NCBI GenBank assembly: GCA_051648405.1
Contig: JBOFFC010000159.1
Location: forward strand, 133,648 to 197,647
Source: JBOFFC01 sp051648405
GTDB taxonomy: Bacteria > Planctomycetota > Planctomycetia > Pirellulales > Lacipirellulaceae
Length of the DNA stretch: 64,000 nucleotides
Reading direction: 5' to 3'
Shown: piece after piece, positions 16,843 through 25,854 of the stretch
Layout of the letters: the number at the start of each line of letters is the position of its first letter
How positions within the stretch are numbered: position 1 is the first letter of the stretch
The notes under the pieces: model-generated
Seen by the model: the letters and a program-made list of their open reading frames with translations, nothing else
What the model was told of the DNA's origin: nothing
Databases searched by the model: none
Made by a program: the position numbers and the translations under genes

Positions 16843-17990
16843 TGCGTGTCGTGCAACTGCTCGCCTCGCCGTTCTACGGCGGCCCCGAGCGCCAGGTGCT
16901 GGGGATGTCCTGCGCGCTCCCGGAGCCGTGGGAGACGACGTTCCTCTCGTTCGCCGAAGGGGGGAAGTCCAGCGACTTCGTCGGTCGTGCGCGGGCCGCG
17001 GGCTTTGAGGCAGAGGTGCTCCAGAGCAACTGGCCGCACTTCCGCCGGGCCGCGCGCGAGGTCGCCGATTGGATCGCGAAGCGCGACGCCGACGTCCTCT
17101 GCACGAATGGCTACAAGCCCGACCTCCTCGGTCTGCTCGCCGCACGCCGCGCGGGGGTCCCGGCGGTGTCGATCGCTCACGGCTGGACCGGGGCGACGTG
17201 GAAGGTGCGCCTCAACGAGTGGGCCGACGCCCGCGCGATGGCGCGCTTCGACGCGGTGGTCGGCGTGTCGGAAGCGACGACGCGGATCGTCCGCCGGGCG
17301 GGCGTTCCCGCGACCCTATCGGTGACGATCCCCAACGCGGTGAACGTGGGAGAGCTGGCGCCGAAGAACGAGGTCGATCGCCGCACGCTCGTCGGCTGCT
17401 TCCCACAACCCCCGCGGTTGGTGCTCGTCGCCGCCGGCCGCCTGAGCCCCGAGAAGGGGGTCGAGGTGCTGCTCGAAGCGGCGTCGATCGCGCTGCCGCG
17501 CATCACCGCTGCCGGCGGGCCCGACCTGGGGATCGCCGTGTTCGGGGGGGGGGTGCTGCGCGAAGCGCTCGAGGCCGACATCGCGCGGCGGCGCCTCGGG
17601 GGACGGGTCGTCCTCGGGGGCTTCCGCAACGACCTCGACCGACTGCTGCCGCAGGCCGACGGCTTCGTGCTGTCGTCGCACACCGAGGGGCTCCCCGTCG
17701 TGCTGCTCGAGGCGATGGGCGCCGGCGTGGCGCCGATCGCGACCGACGTCGGGGGAGTCGGTGAAGTCGTGTTGAACAACGAGACGGGCCTGCTCGTCCC
17801 GCCGGCGGACCCGCGAGCTTTCGCCGACGCGATCGTTCGGTTGGTGACGGACGAGGGGCTCCGCTCGCGAATCGCGGCGCGGGCCCGCGCGTTGGTCGTC
17901 GAGCGGCACGCCCACGAACTGCAGGCGCAGCGCTTCGCCGACCTGTTCGCTCAGCTCGCGAGCACAGGACGACGATCGAGCACGCGGTGA
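16842..17990 (+). CDS. GT4 family glycosyltransferase
   Basis: A 382-residue GT-B enzyme. The acceptor domain starts RVVQLLASPFYGGPERQVLG with the glycine loop. The donor domain has AAGRLSPEKGVEVLLEA, and the E-x7-E motif of retaining GT4 enzymes in SSHTEGLPVVLLEAMGAGVA. No membrane helix; acts on the cytoplasmic face using a nucleotide sugar to extend a lipid-linked glycan. Coupled to the DUF4091 lipoprotein (TGATG). Its last 40 bases overlap, tail to tail, the end of the opposite-strand GT4 gene. Confidence 0.92.
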   Translation: MRVVQLLASPFYGGPERQVLGMSCALPEPWETTFLSFAEGGKSSDFVGRARAAGFEAEVLQSNWPHFRRAAREVADWIAKRDADVLCTNGYKPDLLGLLAARRAGVPAVSIAHGWTGATWKVRLNEWADARAMARFDAVVGVSEATTRIVRRAGVPATLSVTIPNAVNVGELAPKNEVDRRTLVGCFPQPPRLVLVAAGRLSPEKGVEVLLEAASIALPRITAAGGPDLGIAVFGGGVLREALEADIARRRLGGRVVLGGFRNDLDRLLPQADGFVLSSHTEGLPVVLLEAMGAGVAPIATDVGGVGEVVLNNETGLLVPPADPRAFADAIVRLVTDEGLRSRIAARARALVVERHAHELQAQRFADLFAQLASTGRRSSTR

Positions 17991-19123
17991 TAAGCCCTCA
18001 CGACGCTGCCGGCGAGTCGGTCGGCGTCGAACTCCTCCACAGCGAAGTCGCGACCCGCGGCCCCCAGGTCGCGTCGCAACTCGGCCGAGAGGGCGAGCCG
18101 CTCGATCGCATCGGCCATCGCCGTGTGGTCGCCGCGCGCGGCGCGGAGCCCCGTCACGCCGTCGATCACGTACTCTCCCGGGCCGCCGTCGGTTGTGACG
18201 ATCGACGCCACGCCGGCGAGCATCGCCTCGGCCGCGACGCGACCGAAGGGCTCGGGGTGGGTCGCCGCGTGGACCGCGACGTCGAGCCCGCTCAGGAAGT
18301 CGTACGGGTCGCGGACGTGGCCGACCCACTCGACCGTGCCGACGAGCCCGAGTTCTACTTCGAGCGCGCGGAGCTTCTCAACGTGCGGCGCCTCACCGGC
18401 GGGCGCCGTCCCGGCGATCACCGGGCGGAGCCGAACGCGACCGCGGCGGAGCACCTCGGCGACGGCGCGCAGGAACACGTCCTGCCCCTTCCAATACACG
18501 AGCATGCTGTGCATGCCGACGACGACGGGCTCGTCGATCGAGAGGTGGGCGACGCGGTCGCGGTGCGCAGCGAGCTGTCCCTCAGTGGGGCCGATCACCG
18601 GCTCGTAGATCGTGGTGCACTTGTGCGGGGGCAGCCCGTTGGCGACGAGGTGCTTGGCGACCGAGCCGGAGGTGGCGATGTGCAGGTCGAACGGAGTGCG
18701 CCCGAGCAGCAACGACGTGAGCCGCCCCGGGTACTCGAAGTTCTTCTGGTGCGAGATCGACGCCAGCCCGCGTTGGCGGCCGACACGCCCCGCCGCTAGG
18801 TTCAGCGTGATCCCGTTGTTGGCGTGGATCACGTCGGGCTGGAACTCGTCCACCAGCGCGTGCAGCGCCTTGCCCCACGGGACGATGTTCGACTGGTAGT
18901 AGCGGAACAGCCCATGGCTCCAGTGCCGCGGGGCGTCTGCCGGTGGAGCGGGGACCTCGACTTGCCTGTGGAGCAGGTCGGCCGGGCGTTCGACGTGCTG
19001 CCAAGGGTCGAAGGTCGTCACCAGCACCGGCTCGACGTCCGGCGGCAGGTGGCGAAACAGGTGCAGGAGCCCGGTCAACGAGCCGCCGAAGCCGTACGCC
19101 GCTTCAACGTAGAGGACTCGCAT
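17951..19123 (-). CDS. GT4 family glycosyltransferase
   Basis: A 390-residue GT-B enzyme. Starts MRVLYVEAAYGFGGSLTGLL with the N-terminal glycine-rich loop. The donor-side motif is HAATHPEPFGRVAAEAMLAG, giving the E-x7-E pair, followed by G-V-A-S-I-V-T-T. Soluble. Convergent with the preceding plus gene with a 40-base overlap of the 3' ends, and divergent from the Wzy-like gene across a 185-base gap. One of several sugar-adding enzymes of the repeat unit; specificity unknown. Confidence 0.92.
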   Translation of the reverse strand: MRVLYVEAAYGFGGSLTGLLHLFRHLPPDVEPVLVTTFDPWQHVERPADLLHRQVEVPAPPADAPRHWSHGLFRYYQSNIVPWGKALHALVDEFQPDVIHANNGITLNLAAGRVGRQRGLASISHQKNFEYPGRLTSLLLGRTPFDLHIATSGSVAKHLVANGLPPHKCTTIYEPVIGPTEGQLAAHRDRVAHLSIDEPVVVGMHSMLVYWKGQDVFLRAVAEVLRRGRVRLRPVIAGTAPAGEAPHVEKLRALEVELGLVGTVEWVGHVRDPYDFLSGLDVAVHAATHPEPFGRVAAEAMLAGVASIVTTDGGPGEYVIDGVTGLRAARGDHTAMADAIERLALSAELRRDLGAAGRDFAVEEFDADRLAGSVVRAYHRVLDRRPVLAS

Positions 19124-19308
19124 GGCGCTCGCGGACCGACGCTAACCAGGTTTGGGGGTGGCGGGCGCCGTTGTCGTGAAGGACTCGGCTCACAACTGGC
19201 GCCGAGCGGAGTGTTTGACACTCGGCGTCACGGCGACGAACATCGGTGGGCCTCTCTTCCGCGCCCCGCGGACCTCTTGGCGTGCGTCAGAGAGAACTGC
19301 GAGCGATT

Positions 19309-20706
19309 ATGGTCGCGTCCGAGACAAAAGCCAACGCAAAAGTAGGGTGGCCGACGGCATCGCCGCGTTCGTCGCTGCGGAACTCCGCACGGGTCGAGGG
19401 CGATAGCCGGCAGGACCGCGTCGATCCAAGCAGCCCGCGGGCGCCCGAGGGGTGGGAGAAGGGGGAGAACGAGGGCGCGCTCCGGCTGCTGATGGTCCTC
19501 GTCGCGTCGCTGCTGTTGCGTCCGTGGGACTACATCCCTGCGCTAGCCGCGATACGGCCTGTCACGCTGATGCTCGTCGGGATCAGCATCTACGTGGCGA
19601 CGACAGGAGTCCGCATGCGGCTGTTGTCGCTGGCGCTGTCGCGTCCGCTCCTCACCTTGTGGGGGGCGATGCTCGTGACGGCGCCCCTCTCCTACTGGCC
19701 CGCCCACAGCCTCGAGCTCGCCGTAAAGTACGGCCAACAGGTGATCCTGTTCAGCCTGATCGGCAGCGTCGTGGTCGCGGCGCAGAGTTTGTATCGGTTG
19801 ACGAGCGTCGCCGTGGTGTGCGGAGTCGTCGTCGCGTTCCAGGGGTTGTACGCGTACGCGACCGGCAACGTGGCCGCCGACAACCGGATCTCCGGCGTCG
19901 GTCAGGGGTTCCTCGGCGACCCGAACGAGCTCGCAAACACCCTCGCGGCGGTCCTGCCGCTCGCCTGGTGGATGGCGCTCCACGGCAACGGGGTGGTCGA
20001 ACGCGTCGCCGCGCGGGTGGCGCTGGGCCCCGTGCTCGCCGGGATCCTCGTTACGCAGTCGCGGGGGGGGCTCTTGTCGCTCGGGGCGGCGGTGGCCGTC
20101 ATGCTGATCGGCTCGCGACCGCGCCTGGGTCCTCCGGCGTTGTTCCTGCTGCTGCTCGGCGGGCTGACGATCGCGCTGCTCCCGACCGAAGCGATCGACC
20201 GCTTCGCAACGATCACCAACACGCAAGTCGATGAGAGCGCCCAGGCGAGACTTGCCGTCTGGAAGGCCGGGTTCCGGATGTTCGGCGACCACGTCGTGAC
20301 CGGCGTCGGGATGGGGTGCTTCGCCGACGTGTACGGGCAGTACTACATCGATCGCGAGGGAGCAGGCAACGTCTGGCGGGCGGCTCACAACTCGGTTGTC
20401 GAGGTCGCTGGCGAGCTGGGGATCGTGGGTTTGGGGGCGTGGCTGACCCTGGTCGTGGGCGCGTTCGCCTGGCAGGGGGGCGCCGTGCTGGCGATGGGGC
20501 GCATGAAGGACCGCTCACCCGCGGTCGGTCGCCTTGCGCAGTGGAGCGTCGCGATGCTCGCGTCGCTGTGCGGGTTCGTCGTCGGCGCCATGTTCTTGTC
20601 GCGGGCCTACGACTTGACGCTGATCATGCTCGTGTCGCTCGCCACCGCCGCTTCGACCGTCGCCTTGAGGGCGCAGCAGGCCGCTTCGGCGCGAGTTGGA
20701 GCGTGA
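19309..20706 (+). CDS. O-antigen ligase/polymerase-like membrane protein (Wzy/WaaL type)
   Basis: About 465 residues with some ten transmembrane helices and one large periplasmic loop. The Wzy_C/WaaL features are visible: a conserved Arg in LVTQSRGGLLSLGAA before a helix, then GVGMGCFADVYGQY and WRAAHNSVVEVAGELG with the conserved H-N in the large loop. ATG 19309 is preferred over upstream in-frame starts, though about 60 polar residues still precede the first helix. Expected role: polymerise lipid-linked repeat units, or ligate them, on the outer face of the inner membrane. The last 100 bases overlap the 3' end of the opposite-strand gene. Confidence 0.88.
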   Translation: MVASETKANAKVGWPTASPRSSLRNSARVEGDSRQDRVDPSSPRAPEGWEKGENEGALRLLMVLVASLLLRPWDYIPALAAIRPVTLMLVGISIYVATTGVRMRLLSLALSRPLLTLWGAMLVTAPLSYWPAHSLELAVKYGQQVILFSLIGSVVVAAQSLYRLTSVAVVCGVVVAFQGLYAYATGNVAADNRISGVGQGFLGDPNELANTLAAVLPLAWWMALHGNGVVERVAARVALGPVLAGILVTQSRGGLLSLGAAVAVMLIGSRPRLGPPALFLLLLGGLTIALLPTEAIDRFATITNTQVDESAQARLAVWKAGFRMFGDHVVTGVGMGCFADVYGQYYIDREGAGNVWRAAHNSVVEVAGELGIVGLGAWLTLVVGAFAWQGGAVLAMGRMKDRSPAVGRLAQWSVAMLASLCGFVVGAMFLSRAYDLTLIMLVSLATAASTVALRAQQAASARVGA

Positions 20707-21824
20707 AGCTCGGCGGTGGGGCGCGGGGAGGTGGTCCGCTGCGCCGCAACCCACGGCTCCTCGACCGGGAACCGGGGCGCAACGAGCCCCGACTCAGCCT
20801 GGTGCACGAGGCTCGCCACCTCGCGCGCGGTCACGTAGAAATACTCGAAACGCGGGTCGGCCTTGGCTCGGGCCGCGAGCGCCGCGTGGAACGACCGCAT
20901 CGAATCTCCGAGCAGCGCCGGCCAATTGCGCTCGTCGCACCCGTGCGTGTGAAGCTTGACGAACCGCCAGTTCGGTCGGCCCACCACGGTCACGCCGGCT
21001 CGCACCCAGCGGTTCAGGCGCCGCATGGTCGCCGAGCGCTGGCCTTGCAAGTGGCCGTAGTCGATTCGCGGCCCCACGCCCAGCAAGCGGTTCTCCCAGT
21101 CGATGGCGAGCGGCCCTTGGACGAGCAGCAGCGAGTCGGCGGGCCCGTGTCGGCCGACACGCGCCGCGGTCCCGCGGTCGTGCGACTTGGGTCGCTGGGG
21201 GTCGTCGATCGCGTAGTAGATCGAGTTGACGGTCGTCGTCTGGGCGGGGCTTGGCGCCGCCGGCAGCGTGAAGTCGGCGTAGCACCCCGTCTCGCGGAGC
21301 ACGTCGAGCTCGTTGTTGACGCCGCAGCAAACACCGCGCGGGTGACTGTTGTCGAGAGCCCAGTCGCCGTGGACGAACCCGTAGGACACGACGCCGTCGG
21401 ATCGACGGCGCAGCAGCCCGTGCCGTGATGCGAGCGTCTCGGTGAACGTCAGCAGCTTATCCCGCAGGCCTTCGGCCGTGTCGTTGTGGTGGTGCAGGTG
21501 GACCTCGACCTCGCCGAGTCCCGCGTCACGGATCCGCGCGAGGGCGTCGAGCCAGCGCGGCTCGTATTGCTCGGTGGGGTAGAAGAACGTGTGCTTCGGC
21601 GCCCGCCCCGCGCTATCGACAACCCCCTCGGCAAGGGCCGGCAAACCCTTGACGAAGGCCTCGACGCGCTCGTGTCGGACGTTCCTCGGCGCGTCGAGCC
21701 AGCCGGGCTCGAAGTGGTCGGCGACGCACAGGAAGACGCGCAGCGGCTCGTCGCGCGAGAGCGCGGGGCCGCGTTGCAGCGCGACGCGCGCAAGGGAACC
21801 GAGGGTGAGTCCGCGGACGAGCAT
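20607..21824 (-). CDS. NodB/polysaccharide deacetylase-like protein
   Basis: About 405 residues without a signal peptide. I see a deacetylase-like layout: RVFLCVADHFEP near the start, HTFFYPTEQYEPRWLDALARI (as in T-F-F-x-P strands), a metal-site-like VEVHLHHHNDTAEGLRDKL, and FVKLHTHGCDE toward the end. This suggests a divergent carbohydrate esterase 4-type fold; the catalytic residues cannot be assigned with confidence. The ATG shares a base with the flippase stop (TGATG), placing it last in the minus arm of the polysaccharide operon. Its C-terminal 100 bases run antisense to the Wzy-like gene. It may de-N-acetylate or otherwise edit the glycan. Confidence 0.7.
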   Translation of the reverse strand: MLVRGLTLGSLARVALQRGPALSRDEPLRVFLCVADHFEPGWLDAPRNVRHERVEAFVKGLPALAEGVVDSAGRAPKHTFFYPTEQYEPRWLDALARIRDAGLGEVEVHLHHHNDTAEGLRDKLLTFTETLASRHGLLRRRSDGVVSYGFVHGDWALDNSHPRGVCCGVNNELDVLRETGCYADFTLPAAPSPAQTTTVNSIYYAIDDPQRPKSHDRGTAARVGRHGPADSLLLVQGPLAIDWENRLLGVGPRIDYGHLQGQRSATMRRLNRWVRAGVTVVGRPNWRFVKLHTHGCDERNWPALLGDSMRSFHAALAARAKADPRFEYFYVTAREVASLVHQAESGLVAPRFPVEEPWVAAQRTTSPRPTAELHAPTRAEAACCALKATVEAAVASDTSMISVKS

Positions 21825-23410
21825 CAAGGTCTGGACCTCGAGGAGCCTCTCAAGCGGCGGACGACGCGCCGGACCGCCGACGCGATCGCCGAGCGCTCGT
21901 CGGTCGTGAAGCAGCCGGTCCACCACAGGCACCCGGCCGCGGCGGCCACCAATCCTACCCCCGCCGGAGTGGCCACCCTCCACCCCAGCGGGCGGCAGCA
22001 CTCCGCCAGCACGCCTACAACCACAAACACCGCTACAGCCGCTCCGATTCGACGGTAGTCGAGCGGGATGCGGTACGCGTTTTGCGAAGCCGACCAGACC
22101 ATCGCCAGGCGCACGCACTGGCAAACGAGGGTCGATACCGCGGCGCCGAGGATTCCCCAACGGGGGATCGCATAGAAGTTCAGCGCGACGTTGATGGCGG
22201 CCGCGACGACGTTCCACATGCTAATCGACGCAGGCTTGCTCGCCTTGTGGAGGCCAATGTCCGCGACGCTCGCCAGTCCCCCGACGAAGGCCGCGATCGT
22301 CAGGGGAGCGATCACAACAGCCCCGGCGTCGAACCGCTCGTTGATGATCCAGTGCGTCAGGTCGTCGCCGAGGATCGCGAGCGCCGTCGCCGCGAACCCC
22401 GCGGCAACGATGTACACGCGCAACCCTTGGGCGATCATCCGCTGGCCGTCGGCCGCGTGCATGTTGTTGAAGGCGAATCGCTGCCACCCCAGCACGAACG
22501 CCAGGTTGGCCATGTGCATGATCCCGGCGATCCGCTCGCCGACCGTGTACAGGCCGACTTGCTCGAAAGGAGACTCGCAGAGAGCCCGGATAAGGTACTT
22601 GTCGGTCGCCGTCATGACGTAAAAGCTGAGCATCGCCGGGACGAGCAACGCCCCGTAGCGGAACATCGTCTTCATGTCTTCGGTGCGGCCCCACAGACGC
22701 ACGTGGCGCAGCGCGAACCAACCGAGCACGGCGACGGCGGCGATCCGCCCGAGCGTCTCGCCAGCGATCCATCCCCAAGCCTGGTAGCCGACGATCACCA
22801 GCGCCAGGCTCAGCGACCGGATGAACACCGACGCGAGGACGTTCGTGAAGAAATAGGTCCAGGGCAGGCCGTCGGCCTGCAAGCGATTGTTGGCGAGCGC
22901 CTCGAGCACCTGGACCAGCGCGGCGGTGACGAGCACCCAGACGTACCAAGGTTCCTCGACGCCAAAGATCCATCGACTGAGCGGTCCTCCGAACAGCATC
23001 ACCGGGCCGAGCGCTGCGCCCCAGTACAGCAGGGCGAGCACGAACGAAGAGTTGAGGACCTGCTGGCGTCGCGCGGGGTCGGTCTCCGCCGTGTAGCGCC
23101 GCAAGAACGCCTGGTGGACCCCCATCGAGTACAGCACGAACGCGATGTTGGCCGTGGCCGAGAACAGACTCAGCACGCCGTAGTCGCTCGGCGCCAGGTA
23201 GGCAGTCATCACCGGCAGGATCAGGAACCCGAGGATCGGGTCGATCACCCGCGCGAGGCCGTAAATCGCCGTGTCGGCGAGCAGCCCACTCAGCGGCACC
23301 GCGACCACCTTTTCGCGGGACGGCGCCCCCTCGTCGGCCGCCGAGGGACTCGTTGGCGACGACGCGACCGCGCGCGCAGGGCTCGGCGAGTCGATCGGGG
23401 CGACGTTCAT
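21824..23410 (-). CDS. Wzx-like polysaccharide flippase (MATE/MVF superfamily)
   Basis: About 528 residues with 12-14 transmembrane helices after a polar 45-residue N-terminus. The first membrane region, YGLARVIDPILGFLILPVM, followed by P-S-D-Y-G-V-L-S-L, is the classic start of oligosaccharide flippases. The gene starts inside the stop of the GT2 gene (ATGA) and ends in the next start (TGATG). Expected to move lipid-linked repeat units across the inner membrane to the Wzy-like polymerase. A possible read-through frame extends upstream within the GT2 gene, but the ATG at 23410 matches the family start. Confidence 0.92.
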   Translation of the reverse strand: MNVAPIDSPSPARAVASSPTSPSAADEGAPSREKVVAVPLSGLLADTAIYGLARVIDPILGFLILPVMTAYLAPSDYGVLSLFSATANIAFVLYSMGVHQAFLRRYTAETDPARRQQVLNSSFVLALLYWGAALGPVMLFGGPLSRWIFGVEEPWYVWVLVTAALVQVLEALANNRLQADGLPWTYFFTNVLASVFIRSLSLALVIVGYQAWGWIAGETLGRIAAVAVLGWFALRHVRLWGRTEDMKTMFRYGALLVPAMLSFYVMTATDKYLIRALCESPFEQVGLYTVGERIAGIMHMANLAFVLGWQRFAFNNMHAADGQRMIAQGLRVYIVAAGFAATALAILGDDLTHWIINERFDAGAVVIAPLTIAAFVGGLASVADIGLHKASKPASISMWNVVAAAINVALNFYAIPRWGILGAAVSTLVCQCVRLAMVWSASQNAYRIPLDYRRIGAAVAVFVVVGVLAECCRPLGWRVATPAGVGLVAAAAGCLWWTGCFTTDERSAIASAVRRVVRRLRGSSRSRP

Positions 23411-24603
23411 GGCGGCCCGGGGCCTGCGGCGTTGTAGTTCGTCGGCTTCCAAACCGTCCCCGATAAGCCGAACGCCCAGAACCAAAACGCCAGCCAAGCC
23501 GCCGCGTTGAGCATCAGAAAAGACCCGATCGCCGACGAGACCCGCCCGCGCAATGCGACGGGCCCGAGCGTTCCCCACAGGCCAACGACCAAGAACGCGA
23601 CCGACGCGGCAACCACTCCCTTGTAGACCCCTCCCTCGGCGAACGTCCCGGCCACGACGACCGCGAGCATCGCCCATGGGCAAAGAAGACGCAACAGCTT
23701 GTGCGCCACGAACTGCGTCCAAATTGGGTTCGCCCACGGCGCCACGAGCCACGGCGCCCGGGCGACCAGCTGGAAGTTCCCCGCCAGCGTGCGGAGCTTG
23801 CGGCGGAACTCGCCGCTCGCGCGCTCCGGAAGCCGGTCGAAGGCGCGAGCCGAGCCGGCGAACACGACCCGTTTCCCCTGCCTCACTACCTGGAGGGGCC
23901 AGCCGACGTCGTCCAGGATCAGGCCGTCGGGCAACGGCCTGAACAGCGCACGGCGCACGGCCGAGATGGCGCCGCTGACGCCGACCTGCGCCCACACGGA
24001 GCTCTCCTGTGCGCGCAGCCACTTCTCGAACTTCCAGTACAACCCGACCCCCGCCAGGACGCCGGGGCGGTCCTCGAGCACGAGCTCGCCGCTCACCGCT
24101 CCGACCAGCGGGTCGCGGAACGGGTCGAGGAGCTGCGTGATCGCGTCGGTGTCCCAGCGCTGGCGCACGTCGGCCATCACCAGCACCTCGCCGGTCGCCG
24201 CCGCGGCCCCCTCGTTCAGCGAGGTCGCCTTGCCGCGGTTCTCGTCGCGCTCCAGCACGCGGACCGCCACCCGACCGAGGAACTCATCGACGACGCGCTG
24301 GGCGATCGTAGCCGTGTCGTCGGTCGAGCCGTCGGCGACGACGATCAGTTCGCCGCGGAAGCCCGCGTGCAACGTGGCTTCGCGTTCGAGCAGCGCCGCC
24401 AGATCGCGCATCCGCTCGGCGATCCGCGCTCGCTCGTTGCGCACGCAAAGCAGGACCGACGCCGACTCCGGCCGCGGGTCGGTTGGGTCAACGCGGCTCG
24501 GCGCCAGCCGAGCGCACAACCCGATCCCCGCGGGGTAGCCGACGTAGGTTACCCCAACAATCGCTACGGCGCACCAGAACGTGACTTCGGCGGCACCGGT
24601 CAT
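23407..24603 (-). CDS. Membrane GT2 family glycosyltransferase
   Basis: 398 residues. One N-terminal membrane helix (WCAVAIVGVTYVGYPAGIGL) is followed by a GT-A domain: VLLCVRNERARIAERM, VVADGSTDDTATIA, then L-V-M-A-D-V as the DxD-region strand and LILDDVGWPLQVVRQGKRVV as the general-base region. Three C-terminal membrane helices follow. The layout matches processive or anchored GT2 enzymes that act at the inner leaflet. Three bases separate its start from the preceding GT4 stop, and its own stop overlaps the flippase ATG. Confidence 0.92.
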   Translation of the reverse strand: MTGAAEVTFWCAVAIVGVTYVGYPAGIGLCARLAPSRVDPTDPRPESASVLLCVRNERARIAERMRDLAALLEREATLHAGFRGELIVVADGSTDDTATIAQRVVDEFLGRVAVRVLERDENRGKATSLNEGAAAATGEVLVMADVRQRWDTDAITQLLDPFRDPLVGAVSGELVLEDRPGVLAGVGLYWKFEKWLRAQESSVWAQVGVSGAISAVRRALFRPLPDGLILDDVGWPLQVVRQGKRVVFAGSARAFDRLPERASGEFRRKLRTLAGNFQLVARAPWLVAPWANPIWTQFVAHKLLRLLCPWAMLAVVVAGTFAEGGVYKGVVAASVAFLVVGLWGTLGPVALRGRVSSAIGSFLMLNAAAWLAFWFWAFGLSGTVWKPTNYNAAGPGPP

Positions 24604-24606
24604 TGG

Positions 24607-25854
24607 CTAACCCTGCGTCGAGGAGGGTTTGTCGATCCCCTGGCGGCGGGCGCAGCGTTCCCACGACTCCTCGAGTCGCGTGGCAAGCCGGTCCCATCCG
24701 AAACGCTGGCTCACCAGTTGCTGGCCCTGCCGCGCCGACTGAGCCGCGGCCTGCGGCGCGCCGGCCCAGGCGACGATCGCGTCGGCCATCGACTCGGCGG
24801 AGTCGGCCGCAGCGTAGTGCTCGCCGGGGGTCAGCCCCAGCCCTTCGGCGCCGACGGTCGTCGAGACGACGGGAGTCGCCGAGGCGAGCGCCTCGAGGAT
24901 CTTGAGCCGCGAGCCCCCGCCGATCCGCAGCGGCACCGCCATCATGCCGGCCGTCGCCAGGTAGGGGGCGACCTCCGGAACGTCCGCGTGAAGCCGTGCC
25001 CAAGGGGCCTTCGCTAGCAGATCGGTCATCCAGCGCGGCGGGTTGCGACCGACGACGACCAATCGAGCGCTCGGCGCGCGGGCGACGACACGGGGGAAGA
25101 CCTCGCCCACGAGCATCCGCAGCCCGTCTTGGTTCGGTCGCCAGTCGAGGCTCCCGAGGAACAGCACGTCGGCCGGGTTGGGCGCCCGCCGGATCGCCGA
25201 GAAGCGTTCGACATCGACGCCGTTCTCGACGACGTCAACACGATCGACCCCCATCCGGTCGCGCAGCAGTTGGGCGTCTTCCTCCGACACGGCCACCGTC
25301 CGCGTCGCAGCCGCGAAGGCGGCGCGCTCGAAGCGGTCGAAGCGCTTGCGCTGCAGGTCGATGTAAGCCCGGTGCAACGGGCGTGCTTCCGAGTCGCGGT
25401 AGCGCTCCCAGATCAGCGTATCGACGTTGTGCGCGACGGCCAGCGTGTTGACCCCCACCATCGGGGCGAGCATCAGCGCGTACGGGGACCACTCGAGCTG
25501 CCACACGTCGTTCGGCGTGGTCGCCGCGTAGCGCCGCAGCGCTTGCTCGAACCCCCGCCCGCGGTGCGCATCGACCGCAAACGGGGCCGCGCTGAGGACT
25601 AGATTCTTCGCCACCCGCGCGACGTAGGACGCCCCCTGCTTGCCGGGGACTGGGAGTCCGGCGAAGTGCGTCGCGACCCCGTGGTCGCCGAGGAACTCGC
25701 GCGCGGCGAGGGCCTCGGGCGAGTCGGGGGCGGCCCGCGAGTAGTAGGTGATGCTGTGGCGCTCGGCGAGCGGCAGCATCAGGTTCAGCGTCCGTAGACG
25801 CTTGCCCGAGTTCGCGGGATAGGTGACATCCCAGTCGACGACGACGGCCTTCAC
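24607..25854 (-). CDS. GT4 family glycosyltransferase (PEP-CTERM/EPS-associated type)
   Basis: 415 residues from a GTG start at 25854 that overlaps the preceding stop (GTGA). The N-terminal half has YPANSGKRLRTLNLMLPLAE, like the P-x-x-x-G-x-x-x-R start of the sugar transferases linked to EpsH/exosortase loci (TIGR03087-like, from memory). The C-terminal half has VLFLGSLDWRPNQDGLRMLV and VPLRIGGGSRLKILEALASA, the GT4 donor site. Soluble. No other start fits, since the frame upstream is antisense-like DNA inside the neighbouring gene. Confidence 0.88.
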   Translation of the reverse strand: MKAVVVDWDVTYPANSGKRLRTLNLMLPLAERHSITYYSRAAPDSPEALAAREFLGDHGVATHFAGLPVPGKQGASYVARVAKNLVLSAAPFAVDAHRGRGFEQALRRYAATTPNDVWQLEWSPYALMLAPMVGVNTLAVAHNVDTLIWERYRDSEARPLHRAYIDLQRKRFDRFERAAFAAATRTVAVSEEDAQLLRDRMGVDRVDVVENGVDVERFSAIRRAPNPADVLFLGSLDWRPNQDGLRMLVGEVFPRVVARAPSARLVVVGRNPPRWMTDLLAKAPWARLHADVPEVAPYLATAGMMAVPLRIGGGSRLKILEALASATPVVSTTVGAEGLGLTPGEHYAAADSAESMADAIVAWAGAPQAAAQSARQGQQLVSQRFGWDRLATRLEESWERCARRQGIDKPSSTQG

